NCBI GenBank assembly: GCA_036186865.1
Contig: AP025040.1
Coordinates: 37,703,977-37,767,976, forward strand
Direction: 5' to 3'
DNA length: 64,000 nt
Source: Eustoma russellianum
Lineage: Eukaryota > Streptophyta > Magnoliopsida > Gentianales > Gentianaceae
The notes beneath the pieces are model-generated. The model was given only the letters and a program-made list of their open reading frames with translations, made no database searches and was not told the origin of the DNA. How positions within the stretch are numbered: position 1 is the first letter of the stretch; each line of letters starts with the position of its first letter. Shown here piece by piece: positions 10,283 to 21,905 of this stretch. The position numbers and the translations under genes are program-made.

Positions 10283-12047
10283 GATTCAGAAAACAATCTC
10301 AAAAGCCAATTAAAATATTTATAAGATGCAAATACTCTACTTTATGTTGACAATTATTTAAAACAGCAATTTGGACTATTACTCCTAAGGATTCAAGAAA
10401 ATCACAGAAGTCAAATTGTTGTTCGGGCTGAATGAAATCTACGGGGTTGTTTAAGACAATCCCTCAATTTACTTTACAGCATATGCAATTATCAATTGAA
10501 GTAAAGTGAAAGTAAAAGCACACAAACAAAGTGTCAGCAAGGGTTTGCTTTAGAAACTTTCAATATTTCAAAACTACAACACTTTGGTTCTTTTGGGCAC
10601 TTCCTTTCTTTTGAGCTTTGCGCAGGAATTTCCCTTTTGCAATGTTCAACTTTGGGCTTTTCCTCACTTTCTTTCTTGTGCAATTCTCTCTTGTCTTGCC
10701 TCTTACTTGTTGACAAATATTGGCTTTTCTCTCGTGTATTTCTCAATCAAGCTTAATTTTCTTTCTTTGGGGGTGGTTTGCTTGATTGTTGTGAGACTAC
10801 TCCTCACGGCCTACATGAGTCATTGCTCACGGCCTTTAATTGCACAAGGTTTGTTGTATTTGGAATTTGAAAGTTTCTCGTACACAACACGGCTAAACAC
10901 TATGTAGTGAGAAATCAATTCACAATTACAACAAGTTCAAATTGAATATAGTGCAAGGTAAGTTCAGAAATTGATCTAAAACAACAATTGGATAGCTCTT
11001 TAACAGTGTGGGGCTTAAACAATTCCTAACTTCCAGGATGTATCTAAGTCCAACAAGTTGTTTGAAACAATTGAAATCAACAAAAAGATATAGCTATTAG
11101 CATTCACCAATATTTCAAATGAGCTTTAAAGAGTTGTTCTAAACACACGGTTTGGGCAATTGTCCTTTTTTTCTTTTTTTTTGTTTTTGATGCAAATGAT
11201 CTAACTAATCTTAAGATAGCTAAATGCAACTTAGTTGTTTCTAAATGCAATTATAAGGGCTGATTACTCTAACAACTAATGGAAATCAGTTTTGATGCAA
11301 ACTAGCTAACTTGTTTTGTTTTGTTTTTAAGTTATCTATTCTACTTGTTTTTGTTTTGGTTTTCGTTTGTATGATGCAATCAGTTTCTAAACTAGATGAT
11401 ACTAGAGGCAAGTCTTTGTATTCTACTTAACACACGTATATCAACTAGAAACTAGGCAGCAAACATAGTTAACTAAAACTACTTTTTTTGTTCTTAGTTT
11501 TCGGTTTCTCTTGTACTAAACTAAACAACCAACTAAACCTTTAAACTATGTTGCAAACTAGTCTAACTAAGCTAAATAAGGCAGCAACTAAAACGTTTAA
11601 ACAGTTTGCACACAACTACTAAAAAACAGAATTTAACAACTTGATTACAATTTACTATCAACTAATCTATTTTTGTGTTCAAAGTTTTCTGTTTTAAGGA
11701 CTCAACTAAACTACCATTTAAACTTCTAGATTAGGACCTAATGAACATTGTCTAAGCTAGATTGAACAAGAACAATCAGGTTACACATAGTTTTAACTAG
11801 ACTACACAAACAGATTCTACCACACTTAAGTCTAGTCTAAGTTCTTTTTGTGGTGTTTTCGGTTTTGCTACTTAAAACTAATTTACCAAACTATTGTAAA
11901 CCAACTAATAAACACTTTAAAACATGAACTAACTATCTAAATAAACAGATTCTAAATGAACAACAAAACAGTCTACTACACGGTTTTGGGCAGCATCATT
12001 CATATGCAAGTTTAAACAATGTAAACATGAATAGAAGACTAACCAAA
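10283..12047 (-). other. E6 untranslated leader
   Basis: AT-rich, non-coding 1.77-kb leader between primer site and gag. It is recognisably homologous to the leaders of E4 (18446-21843 without its solo LTR) and E5 (23295-25242), for example in the block around GGCCGTG and the sequence directly before the gag ATG. Only short, unsupported frames are present. Confidence 0.8.
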
Positions 12048-12059
12048 GCTCTGATACCA
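12048..12059 (-). other. E6 primer-binding site (tRNA-Met)
   Basis: GCTCTGATACCA on the + strand is TGGTATCAGAGC on the element strand. It is separated from the LTR end by AT, as in E4 and E5. Confidence 0.93.
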
Positions 12060-12061
12060 AT

Positions 12062-13250
12062 TGATGAGCCAAATAAAGGCTAGAAAACGTTTCCAAGACT
12101 TTGTCCTCTATTCCAAATTGATTTGAACCTCAGCTATGGCAAAGAACATCACAATGACACCCCTTGAACTGTAACCGTTTGTTCTTGGCTCAATTTATAC
12201 CAACACCTCTTCCTCTTTGGCATTCCAACACATCTAAAACCTCATTGAGACCCTAAGATGCTGTAAACCAAAAATGAAGTAAATACTTAACAAGTTCTAG
12301 GCTATGAACTTGAAAGAAACCGTTAGTGGCTTAAGCTTCAACTAGAAAAGTTGAGAATTCCTTAAAGGAAGTTTTGATTGAAATGTGTTTGATAATCTGG
12401 TTGTTTGTACATTCAGGTTCCTAACCTACTTATAACAAACGAAAATTACAAAGGGTACAAGGTTTAAAATACAAAGTACAAGTCTAAAAAGAACATGCTT
12501 GCTTTTGAACAATTTTGGTTCCAAGAAAGCTGGTTTGCTTGCCGTTTCTTCCTTGCTTGTTTTCAACCATCTTTCTTGATCAATTTGATTGGATAATACT
12601 TTGAGCAGCTTGCTTTGAATTGCCTTTGATTGGTTGCAAGTTTGGCTTTGAATTTTCAAACTACACTTGCGTAAATTATGCCTTAAACTTCAAGGATCTG
12701 ATTGGTTCATTTGTTGTGCAGCTTGCTTGCTTGTCTTCAACTTGTTTTTGATTGGTTTGAACATTTGCAAGACTTCTTCCAATTGGTTAATGCCTTGAGC
12801 AGCTTGTCCATCCTTGTTTTGGCGTGAGGATAATTCAGATTTTGACATGGTTGCTTGTCACCTCCTTGCTTGTAAGCTACTTGCTTATCACCTCCTTGCT
12901 TGAACAAAAATTCAGATTCTAATTGCATTTTCAAGCTAAGTACGTGTACCTGAAAAACAAGGCAATGATACAACACAAACTATCCTAAAACAAGGTTAAC
13001 CAACCAACAATATTAAAAAGAACAACTAAAGATATGTACAACATGTTTTTGATACAACTAGATCAAAGCTTGTATCATATAAACCCAATGGACATCATCT
13101 CTGCTTGGTTCATCCTTTTCATGCCTATAAAGAAATGATTCAACACAATGCAACAACTTCTTAGCCATACTCCTTGTCATGGGACCTGTGCGGGGCAGTG
13201 AGGTGTCATCATTAGTGTTTGTATCCACAAGGTTAGGCTGTAGCTCATCA
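12062..13250 (-). repeat. E6 5' LTR, 1189 bp
   Basis: On the minus strand it starts TGATGAGCTACAGCC at 13250 and ends GGCTCATCA at 12062. Its first ~190 bases encode the family tail (GPMTRSMAKK, then FLYRHEKDEP and WVYMIQ), with the stop at 13058. In this 5' copy that tail is not joined to pol. The LTR is diverged from the E4 LTR and carries an extra direct repeat of a CACCTCCTTGCTT block near 12870-12900. Confidence 0.9.
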
Positions 13251-14879
13251 TAAATGGAACACCCACTCGATCTTTTTGGCCGCATAGGGGTGTCAAACAA
13301 GGGGATCCTTTATCACCATTGTTATTTATTCAGGCATCTGAAGGTTTCAGTAGAGGCTTAAACCTCTAGTGGCTACTGCAGCCTTGCGACCACTACAGAT
13401 AGGACGTGTTCCATTTCATATCACACACTTGGCATATGCAGATGATCTCCTGATATTCTTGCGGGGGACAACCAGGAATTTGAGATGCTTTCAGTCATTT
13501 CTAACAGCCTATGAAACAGCATCTAGTCAAAAAGTGAATTATAACAAAAGCAGTTTATTCCTTCATCGTCCACATCATTACAGCAGCGGAGGCGTTTTGA
13601 GGAGATTATAAATATGCGGTCCACAAGTTTACCCTTTCATTATCTTGGTTCTTTTCTACATAAAGGAATTAGTCGCTCCAGATATTGCGATACACTACTG
13701 GAACATATTGATGCTCGGCTGAATGGATGGCATAATCGGTTGCTTTCTCCAACAGGTAGACTTGTATTATTGCGTTCCGTTATCTCGGCTCTACCCTTGC
13801 ATATTATAGCAGCTGGCGGCTTGCCACAATCAATAACTAAAATTATAGAAAGGAAAATGGCTGGGTTCTACTGAGGACACCGTCATCATTGGGTTGCTTG
13901 GTCCACTATATGTATTCCTTGTTTTGAAGGAGGATTAGGAGTTCGGAGTCTTTGAGCGTTGCAGGAGGCTTATGTTTGTCATATTTGGTGGTCTTATCAA
14001 CAAAACACCATGCTTTGGAGCCAGTACATGCATGCTAAATATGGACAGCGTGGGGATTTCAGGCCGCGACTTTCGGATTCACCTATCTGGAAGGTCATTT
14101 GTCGTTACCATGTCTTACGCATCAGTCATACTCAACAGCAAGAGACACTTCTCAGTTGGACACCTAATGCATCGGGTGAGTTCTCATTGCGCTTGGCATA
14201 TGATATTTGCCATACTCAACATCCTAGTCTTTTATCTGCGCAATTTATTTGGTGCAAGCATCATACACCTGTGATTCAAACTTTCTTATGGAGAATTTAC
14301 CATTGTGCATTACCCTTGGAAGACTACATTGGTAAGTATAATATGGCTAGGCCTACACAATGCCCTTTTTGCAAGCATGCCTCCGCCACGGTGGATCATA
14401 TCTTCCTATATTGCGAGTGTATTCGGCATGTATGGGAGTTCTATGCGACGAAGCTTCATTGTCCCACTCCTACATCTCTCAGACTTTGGCAGTATCTTTT
14501 GTCTTGGTGGTATCGGTCCACGATGTCTTCGTTATTTGGGGTGCTAAAAATTGTGGTTCCTTCTATTATTGTGTATAATATCTCGCGTACCTATACATCA
14601 TTGGTCTATGGGGATTTGACGGATTTTACGATGACATCATTTAGATCACGGATACAATCGGATATTTTTGTGTGGGGTAAAACTATGGATGGCTCAAGGC
14701 TTGCTGCTGGATTTCACTCAATTCAGCACATTCGTTGGCTGTCGCACATTAGGGTCCCGCGTCCCTATGTTGTCAAATGGTTATCACCTCCTTTAGGTCG
14801 ATTAAAGCTTAATTTGGATGCGGCAGTTGGCAAGCATTATGCCGCAGGTGGAGCAATTTTAAGGTACCATACTGGTGCA
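13251..14879 (+). pseudogene. LINE A, segment 1: reverse transcriptase C-terminus, zf-RVT, start of RNase H
   Basis: Remnant of a plant L1-type non-LTR retrotransposon ORF2. It begins mid-domain right at the E6 LTR with NGTPT and then GVKQGDPLSPLLF. LAYADDLLIF, the catalytic YADD box, is in the frame 13369-13611. The RT thumb follows at 13614-13874. A Cys/His zinc-binding region (CPFCKHASATVDHIFLYCEC) lies in the frame 13959-14882. The RNase H start (LNLDAA, then AAGGAILR) is the last part before the solo LTR. Stop codons, including TAG shortly after FSRGLNL near 13365, and frame changes break the reading frame, so it is dead. The 5' part of the LINE would lie beyond E6, outside the window. 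The last five bases, GTGCA (14875-14879), are the target-site copy of the solo LTR. Confidence 0.9.
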
Positions 14880-16320
14880 TGATGAGGCTGAGGAGCAGCC
14901 CCCTAATGAGGAGCTTGCACAAGGTGCCCTTAACCATAAGGGGCCTTTGACAAGGAGCCAAACCAAGAGGACTAATTGTCTTCAACTTGGTTTTGAGGTT
15001 GGCTCCTTTCTAACCAAACATGTGCAAGATGAACCAATGGATGTTCCTCCTAAATGGGTGCTCATTGTTGAGCTTAAGAACTGATTATCCAATGATTTTC
15101 AATGTCAATAAATAAGTTAAAGGGTTGGTGGGAGGGCAGGATAGTCAGTCCGCTTGTTGGTGCCGTTTCTGTGGCTTTTAGTTGCCTTTTCTTTTGATTC
15201 TTTTAAAGTTTGTTTTAGAATACTTATGTTTGGTGTATGAGTGTGATTTGTAGGTGTTACAGGTCGTGGATCAAACGCCTTGAGCTTTGGAAAGGAAGGC
15301 TTCTCAGATTTGGACCAAGCTTGTCCATACAAGGCTGTTTTGTGGTTTTGGGCTTTCAAGTGAGATTGGGCGTGCATGGAACCAGCTGGACCTTGAAGTA
15401 GACTTAATTTAGAGCATCTTTCATGTTTTGGGTTTTGTCAAAATCAGTCCACAAAAAAATAGTTACAAGAGTTGCAAGGAAGAAGTCCAAAACAAGCCCA
15501 AGTGTGCAAATTAGGGTTTTCGGTCTTCTTGAGAGGGTGGCAGCCGCCTAGCATCATCAAATGCAATTAAGAGACCTTCTAGAATGTCATAAATCAGATT
15601 GGGATGATTGGAATGAATTATGGAGTCATAATTGAAGATTTGGAGCAATTAAGGAGATAATTCAAGTAAGAGAAAGTTACCAAAATTAGATCTTGTGTCA
15701 CAAGGAAGGCTGAATGGCGTTTAATGAAGGCAAATGGATGCACAAGGCAAGTTCTAGAAGGATGGTTAATAATGCAATAATTGGTGATTGAGACAATAAT
15801 TGTGGATTTGCCAAGAGAGAGAAGCTTACCTAAAATAACAAATTCAGATTTTGCATCTCAAAGAAGGAAATAGCGCAAACATGGAAGATCCCCAATGCAC
15901 CTAGACGTTTTTGGAGATTGGCCAAGAAGACTTGTAATCAAATATATTGATCACTTAGCATTTCTTTTGGTAGTTAGACTATTTTTCATCTTTGAGACTA
16001 AAAACCATACGGTTTTGTATTGTCTTTTGTTCTTGAGTTTCTTGAATAAAAGTTTGTGTTTTTCCTTTGGTTTACACATATCTAAATCAAGGCTAGACCC
16101 AATTAAGGATTGTGTGTTCCTTGTTGGTGATCCACAATCCAAGGATCAGGAGTGACTGGTTGGATTGGACGGATTGAAACACATATAACCAAACGGATTT
16201 GGAGGCTTGAAAGGAAGGTGGTTGCTTGGCACCATTGTCCATCACATTCAAGGCTTGAGGGACGTTTGGAGAGTGAAGAAAGATCGGGACAACATCAACA
16301 TACGAACCATATTCGTATCA
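14880..16320 (+). repeat. Solo LTR of the E3 family (1441 bp) in LINE A
   Basis: Starts TGATGAGGCTGAGG, ends CATATTCGTATCA, and is flanked by the perfect 5-bp duplication GTGCA (14875-14879 and 16321-16325). No internal region remains, so it arose by LTR-LTR recombination. It still encodes the LTR-borne pol tail (GPLTRSQTK, then FLTKHVQDEP and PPKWV) up to 15084. It is nearly identical to the solo LTR at 19287-20727 and more distant from the E3 LTRs. Confidence 0.96.
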
Positions 16321-17113
16321 GTGCATGCGTGTAAGCTATATCCTTTCGGCTGCCTTATAATACTCCGCTTATGGCGGAACTTCAGGCTGCTGTTTTTGGT
16401 TTGCTGTACTCTTTGCCTTTGTATCGGAATATTATACTAGAGTCTGATTGTTCATAGCTATATACATCATTGGAGCGACCTGGACTGGTTTCTGGAAATT
16501 ATCATTTGAGACTACTGCACTCCTTGAAATATCAGCATAGACTTGTTTTTCAGCATACTTATAGAGAAGCCAATATGGCAGCTCACTACTTAGTGCAACA
16601 GGGAATGATCAACCCTCGGACGACCAGTTATTCTCCATGCACGCTCCCATCTTTGGTGCGTGGAACCATACGCTTGGATCTCACCTCTGCACATCTTCGC
16701 TTACCTTGACTTTCTGTTTATGATGAAGCTGCTTATAATGTCTTCCACATGGATTGCTATCTTTGATGTCTTCTTCCTGTATCCAGATGGATGCAGGCAG
16801 ACTCGGTATGATTACGTTCCCCGTGGTTTGCCTGTTTTTACAATATCCCTTTCTTTTGCTTTCTCATGGATCTCTCTTTGTATTTGCATTGTTTGCATCG
16901 AGCTACGCTCCTGTGATTCGGATCTTCCCTGCTGACTATATTCAGGCACACTGCGTTATGGCTATATCACATGGGCTGCGAAGTTTCATTATGCTTGTTT
17001 CAAAAGTGTTAAATATGTACTCATTTTCCTTCGCCCAAGATTTTATCCACAAGGGTGGTTTTCCTTGCCAAGGTTTTAATGAGGCATATCATATCACTTT
17101 TGAACACACCCCC
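16321..17113 (+). pseudogene. LINE A, segment 2: RNase H remainder and 3' region
   Basis: Continues LINE A after the solo LTR. MAELQAAVFGLLYSLP followed by LESDCS supplies the catalytic E and D of a plant LINE-type RNase H (RVT_3). The conserved HTYREANMAAHYLVQQG block follows in the frame 16470-16709. These pieces lie in more than one frame and contain stops, so the domain is broken. After it comes a 3' non-coding part with a module shared with LINE B (TTTTATCCACAAGGGTGG near 17040), just before E4 interrupts. CCCCC at 17109-17113 is the E4 target-site copy. Confidence 0.85.
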
Positions 17114-18431
17114 TGATGAGCTACAGCCTAACCTTGTAGATGCAAACACTGACGATGACACCTCATTGCCCCACAATGGACCATAACAAGGAGTATGACT
17201 AAGAAGTTGTTACATTGTGTTGAATCATTCCTTTACAGGCATGAAGAGGATGAGCCAAGCAAAGATGACATCCATTGGGTTTATATGATACAAGCTATGA
17301 TCTAGTTGTATCAAATGCATGTTGTACATATCTTTATATGTTCTTTTTAATATTGTTAGTTTGTTAACTTTGTTTTAGGATAGTTTGTGTTGTATTCTTG
17401 CCTTATCTTTCAGGTACACGTTTTTAGCTTGAAGATGCAAATCAAACCTGAATTTTTGTCCAAACAAAGAGGTGAAATTCAAGTAGCTTGCAAGCAAGGT
17501 GGTGACAAGCACCCATCTCAAAAACCAGATTTGCTTCTCACGCAAACAAGGAGGAAATAAGCAGCTCAAGCCTTCAACCAATAGAAAGGAGTCTTCCAAA
17601 TGATTTAACTAATCACAAACAAGTAAGGAAAATTCAACAAGCTGCTCAACCAAGGATCCAATCAAAAGGCATGAAGTTTTCGGCTGGTTCATAAGATATT
17701 TTGTTTGAATATTCAACACCAAAGGAAGAACCAATCAAGGCCAAGTACAAACCAAGCTGCACACTCCATAAACCAATCAAAACCTTGGCTGAATTCAAGC
17801 AAGCAAGAAACGGATGATTAAGAGAAATTGGTTGAAAATTCAAGCCACAACTCACAACCAATCAAAGCTAAGATTCAAGCAAGCAGCTCAATGTTTAAAC
17901 CAATCAAAATTATGGCTCAAGACAAGCAAAGAAGAAGAAGGAAGCAACCAGCTCCTTTTCAACCGAAAGTTGCTCCAACTTGTTCAAAAAGAAAGCATGT
18001 TATTCCTAGACTTGTACTTTGTATTTTAAACTTTGTACCTTGTTTATTTTCGTTGGTTATAAGTAGTATTAGAAGCTGAATGTAAAGAACAACCATTATC
18101 AAATACAATTCAAACAGATTTCCTTCAAGGAGTTTACAACTATTTCTTAGTTGAGGATTGAAACCACCAACGGTTTTCTTGCAAGTTCCAGCCTAGAACT
18201 TGTTAGTATTTGCTTCATCATTTGGTTTACAGCATCTTAGGGTCTCATTGAGGTTTTAGATGTGTTGGAGTGCCAAAGAGGGAGAGGTGTTGGCATAAAT
18301 TGAGCCAAGAACAATGGTTAAAGTTCAAGGGGTATCTTGGAGATGTTCTTTGACATAGCTTGTGTTCAAATCAGTTTGGAATAGGAGACAAAGTCCTTGG
18401 CAATGTTTTCTAGCCTTCGTTTGGCTCATCA
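17114..18431 (+). repeat. E4 5' LTR, 1318 bp
   Basis: TGATGAGCTACAGCC to GGCTCATCA. Against the 3' LTR I see a 1-bp and a 2-bp length change and very few substitutions. The first ~190 bases correspond to the pol tail encoded in the 3' copy, here with a 1-bp loss near 17184. The U3 middle carries at least seven CCAAT or CCAATCA motifs on the + strand. Confidence 0.96.
18058..18063 (+). promoter_or_regulatory. TATA box of the E4 5' LTR
   Basis: TATAAG within GGTTATAAGTAG, downstream of the CCAAT-motif cluster. The equivalent sits in the 3' LTR (near 51591) and in the E5 LTRs (22896, 27682). Confidence 0.65.
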
Positions 18432-18433
18432 AT

Positions 18434-18445
18434 TGGTATCAGAGC
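18434..18445 (+). other. E4 primer-binding site (tRNA-Met)
   Basis: TGGTATCAGAGC, separated from the LTR end by AT. Confidence 0.95.
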
Positions 18446-21400
18446 TTTGGTTAGTCTTCTATTCATGTTTACATTGATTAAACTTGCATATACAATGATG
18501 CTGCCCAACCGTATGTTGAACTGATTTTATTGCGTTTAGTTTGCTGTTTGTTTAGGTAGTTAGCTTATGTTTTGAAGTGCTTGTTAGATAGTATACTATA
18601 GTTTGGTAAGTTAGTTAAGTGGCAAAACCGAAAACACCCCACAAAAACAACTTAGACTAGACTTAGAGTTGTTAGGAGCTGTTTGTGAAGATTGGAACAA
18701 AACCGTAAGTAACCAGCCTGTACTTGTTCAATCTAGCTTAGATAATGTTCATTAGGTCCTAATCTAGAAGTTTAAATGGTAGTTTAGATAGGTCCCTAAA
18801 AACAGAAAACTTTGAATACAAAAAAAATAGGTTAGTTGATAGTAGTTGTAGTCAAGTTGTTTAAAATTCTGTTTTTGGTTCTAGAGTGCAATCTGTCCAA
18901 ACGTTTTCTATGCTTCCTTATTTAGCTTAGATAAACTTCATTAGACCTTGACCTAGTAGTTTAAGTGTTAGTTTAGTTAAGTCCTCAAAACAGAAAACTT
19001 GAACACAAAATTAGATTAGTTGAAACTTTAGCTTATAACCAAATAGCTAAAATTCTGTTTTTAGTAACTTGTGTGCAAACTGTCCAAAACGTCTTAGTGC
19101 TGCCTTATTTAGCTTAGCTAGACTAGGTTACAACATAGTTTAAGTGTTTAGATGCTTGTTTAGTTTAGCACAAGAAAACCGAAAACCAAAGAACAAAACA
19201 AAATAGTTTTAGCTAACTAAGTGTGCTGCCTACTCTAGTTCATACACGTTTGATTAGGAGCTTGCATCTAGTATCATATAGTTTAGTGATGAGGCTGAGG
19301 AGCAGCCCCCTAATGAGGAGCTTGCACAAGGTGCCCTTAACCATAAGGGGCCTTTGACAAGGAGCCAAACCAAGAGGACTAATTGTCTTCAACTTGGTTT
19401 TGAGGTTGGCTCCTTTCTAACCAAACATGTGCAAGATGAACCAATGGACGTTCCTCCTAAATGGGTGCTCATTGTTGAGCTTAAGAACTGATTATCCAAT
19501 GATTTTCAATGTCAATAAATAAGTTAAAGGGTTGGTGGGAGGGCAGGATAGTCAGTCCGCTTGTTGGTGCCGTTTCTGTGGCTTTTAGTTGCCTTTTCTT
19601 TTGATTCTTTTAAAGTTTGTTTTAGAATACTTATGTTTGGTGTATGAGTGTGATTTGTAGGTGTTACAGGTCGTGGATCAAACGCCTTGAGCTTTGGAAA
19701 GGAAGGCTTCTCAGATTTGGACCAAGCTTGTTCATACAAGGCTGTTTTGTGGTTTTGGGCTTTCAAGTGAGATTGGGCGTGCATGGAACCAGCTGGACCT
19801 TGAAGTAGACTTAATTTAGAGCATCTTTCATGTTTTGGGTTTTGTCAAAATCAGTCCACAAAAAAATAGTTACAAGAGTTGCAAGGAAGAAGTCCAAAAC
19901 AAGCCCAAGTGTGCAAATTAGGGTTTTCGGTCTTCTTGAGAGGGTGGCAGCCGCCTAGCATCATCAAATGCAATTAAGAGACCTTCTAGAATGTCATAAA
20001 TCAGATTGGGATGATTGGAATGAATTATGGAGTCATAATTGAAGATTTGGAGCAATTAAGGAGATAATTCAAGTAAGAGAAAGTTACCAAAATTAGATCT
20101 TGTGTCACAAGGAAGGCTGAATGGCGTTTAATGAAGGCAAATGGATGCACAAGGCAAGTTCTAGAAGGATGGTTAATAATGCAATAATTGGTGATTGAGA
20201 CAATAATTGTGGATTTGCCAAGAGAGAGAAGCTTACCTAAAATAACAAATTTAGATTTTGCATCTCAAGGAAGGAAATGGCGCAAACATGGAAGATCCCC
20301 AATGCACCTAGACGTTTTTGGAGATTGGCCAAGAAGACTTGTAATCAAATATATTGATCACTTAGCATTTCTTTTGGTAGTTAGACTATTTTTCATCTTT
20401 GAGACTAAAAACCATACGGTTTTGTATTGTCTTTTGTTCTTGAGTTTCTTGAATAAAAGTTTGTGTTTTTCCTTTGGTTTACACATATCTAAATCAAGGC
20501 TAGACCCAATTAAGGATTGTGTGTTCCTTGTTGGTGATCCACAATCCAAGGATCAGGAGTGACTGGTTGGATTGGACAGATTGAAACACATATAACCAAA
20601 CGGATTTGGAGGCTTGAAAGGAAGGTGGTTGCTTGGCACCATTGTCCATCACATTCAAGGCTTGAGGGACGTTTGGAGAGTGAAGAAAGATCGGGACAAC
20701 ATCAACATACGAACCATATTCGTATCATTTAGAATCTGATTGCATCAAACAAGAAAACCAAACAAAAACTAAGTAGGTTAGATCACTTGAAAACAAAACA
20801 AAACAAGTTATCATACTTAGCATCAAAACTGATTTTCCATTAGTTACTAGTAACCAGCCTTTGTAAACTTCATTTAGACACAACTAAGTTGCATTTAGCC
20901 ATCTTAGAATTAGTTAGATCACTTGCATCAAAAAACAGAAAGTAGAAAAAGAACAAACTGCCCAAAAACCGTGTGGATTAAAACAACTTTTAAAGGCTCA
21001 TTTGAAATCTTGGTACATGCTAATAGCTTTATCTTTTTGTTGATTTCAATTGCTTCAAACAACTTGTTGGACTTAGATATATTCTGAAAGTTAGGAATCG
21101 TTTAAGCCCCACATTGTTAAAAAGCTATCCAATTGTTGTTTTAGATCAATCTCTGAACTTACATTGCACTGTATACAATTTGAACTTGTTATAATTGTGA
21201 TTTGAATTCTCACTACATAGTGTTTAGCCGTGTTGTGTACGAGGAACTTTCAAATTCCAAATACAACAAACCTTGTGCAATTAAAGGCCGTGGGCAATGT
21301 CTCATGTAGGCCGTGAGGAGTAGTCTCACAACAATCAAGCAAACCATCCAAAGAAAGAAAATTAAGCTTGATTGAGAAATACGCGAGAGAAAAGCCAATA

Positions 21401-21843
21401 TTTGTCAACAAGTAAGAGGCAAGACAAGAGAGAATTGCACAAGAAAACCAAGTGAGGAAAAAGCCCAAAGATAAACGTTGCATAAAGGGAAAATCCCGTG
21501 CAAAGCTCAAAAGAAAGAAAGTGCCCAAACCAAACCCCAAAGTGTTGTAGATTTGAAATATTGAAAGTTTCTAAAGCAAACCCTTGCTAGCACTTTGTTT
21601 GTGTGTCTTTACTTTCACTTTACTACAATTGATAATTGCATATGCTGTAAAGTAAATTGAGGGATTGTCTTAAAACAACCCCGTAGATTTCCTTCAGCCC
21701 GAACAACAATTTGGCTTCTGTGATTTACTTGAATCTTTAGGAAATATAGTCCAAATTGCTGTTTTGAACAATTGTCAACATAAAGTAGAGTATTTGCATC
21801 TTGTCAATATTTTATTTGGCTTTTGAGATTGTTTTTCTGAAAC
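18446..21843 (+). other. E4 untranslated leader, split by a solo LTR
   Basis: About 1.95 kb of AT-rich non-coding leader once the solo LTR (19287-20727) and its duplicated TTTAG are discounted. It is strongly similar to the E5 leader throughout and runs into the gag ATG at 21844. It contains repeated segments of the type GTTTAG, TTAGCTTAG and CCGAAAAC. I see no supported coding frame. Confidence 0.85.
19287..20727 (+). repeat. Solo LTR of the E3 family (1441 bp) in the E4 leader
   Basis: TGATGAGGCTGAGG to CATATTCGTATCA, flanked by TTTAG (19282-19286 and 20728-20732). The homologous unoccupied site is visible in the E5 leader (TTTAGTTTAGAACCTGATTG near 24130). Only about half a dozen differences from the solo LTR at 14880-16320 are seen by eye. 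Because it lies inside E4, it is younger than E4. Confidence 0.96.
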
Positions 21844-21905
21844 ATGGGTCCCCAACAGAAAGATAATGCATCCTCCCCGTCCCCATCTACACCTGTCCCA
21901 TCCCC
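21844..21905 (+). CDS. gag-pol: E4 Gag-Pol, first coding piece (gag N-terminus)
   Basis: ATG at 21844 starts MGPQQKDNASSPSPST, the same proline/serine-rich start as E6 gag. After 20 codons and 2 bases it is interrupted by E5. The frame resumes exactly at 28072 after E5 and its second TCCCC copy. Used alone, this start would run into the E5 LTR and stop at 22044. It is listed separately because the E4 polyprotein is now split into three pieces. Confidence 0.88.

Larger units (their letters stand above)
9228..13250 (-). mobile_element. E6: Ty3/gypsy element of the E4 family, 5' half only in window
   Basis: Reading leftward on the minus strand: a 5' LTR (13250-12062), a tRNA-Met primer site, a 1.77-kb leader and the first 351 codons of gag, where E1 interrupts it at 9227/9228. 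The remainder should continue beyond the left window edge. Leader and gag are close to those of E4 and E5. The LTR is shorter than that of E4 (1189 against about 1318 bp), so this is a diverged member. E6 itself sits inside the reverse transcriptase of LINE A. Confidence 0.92.
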
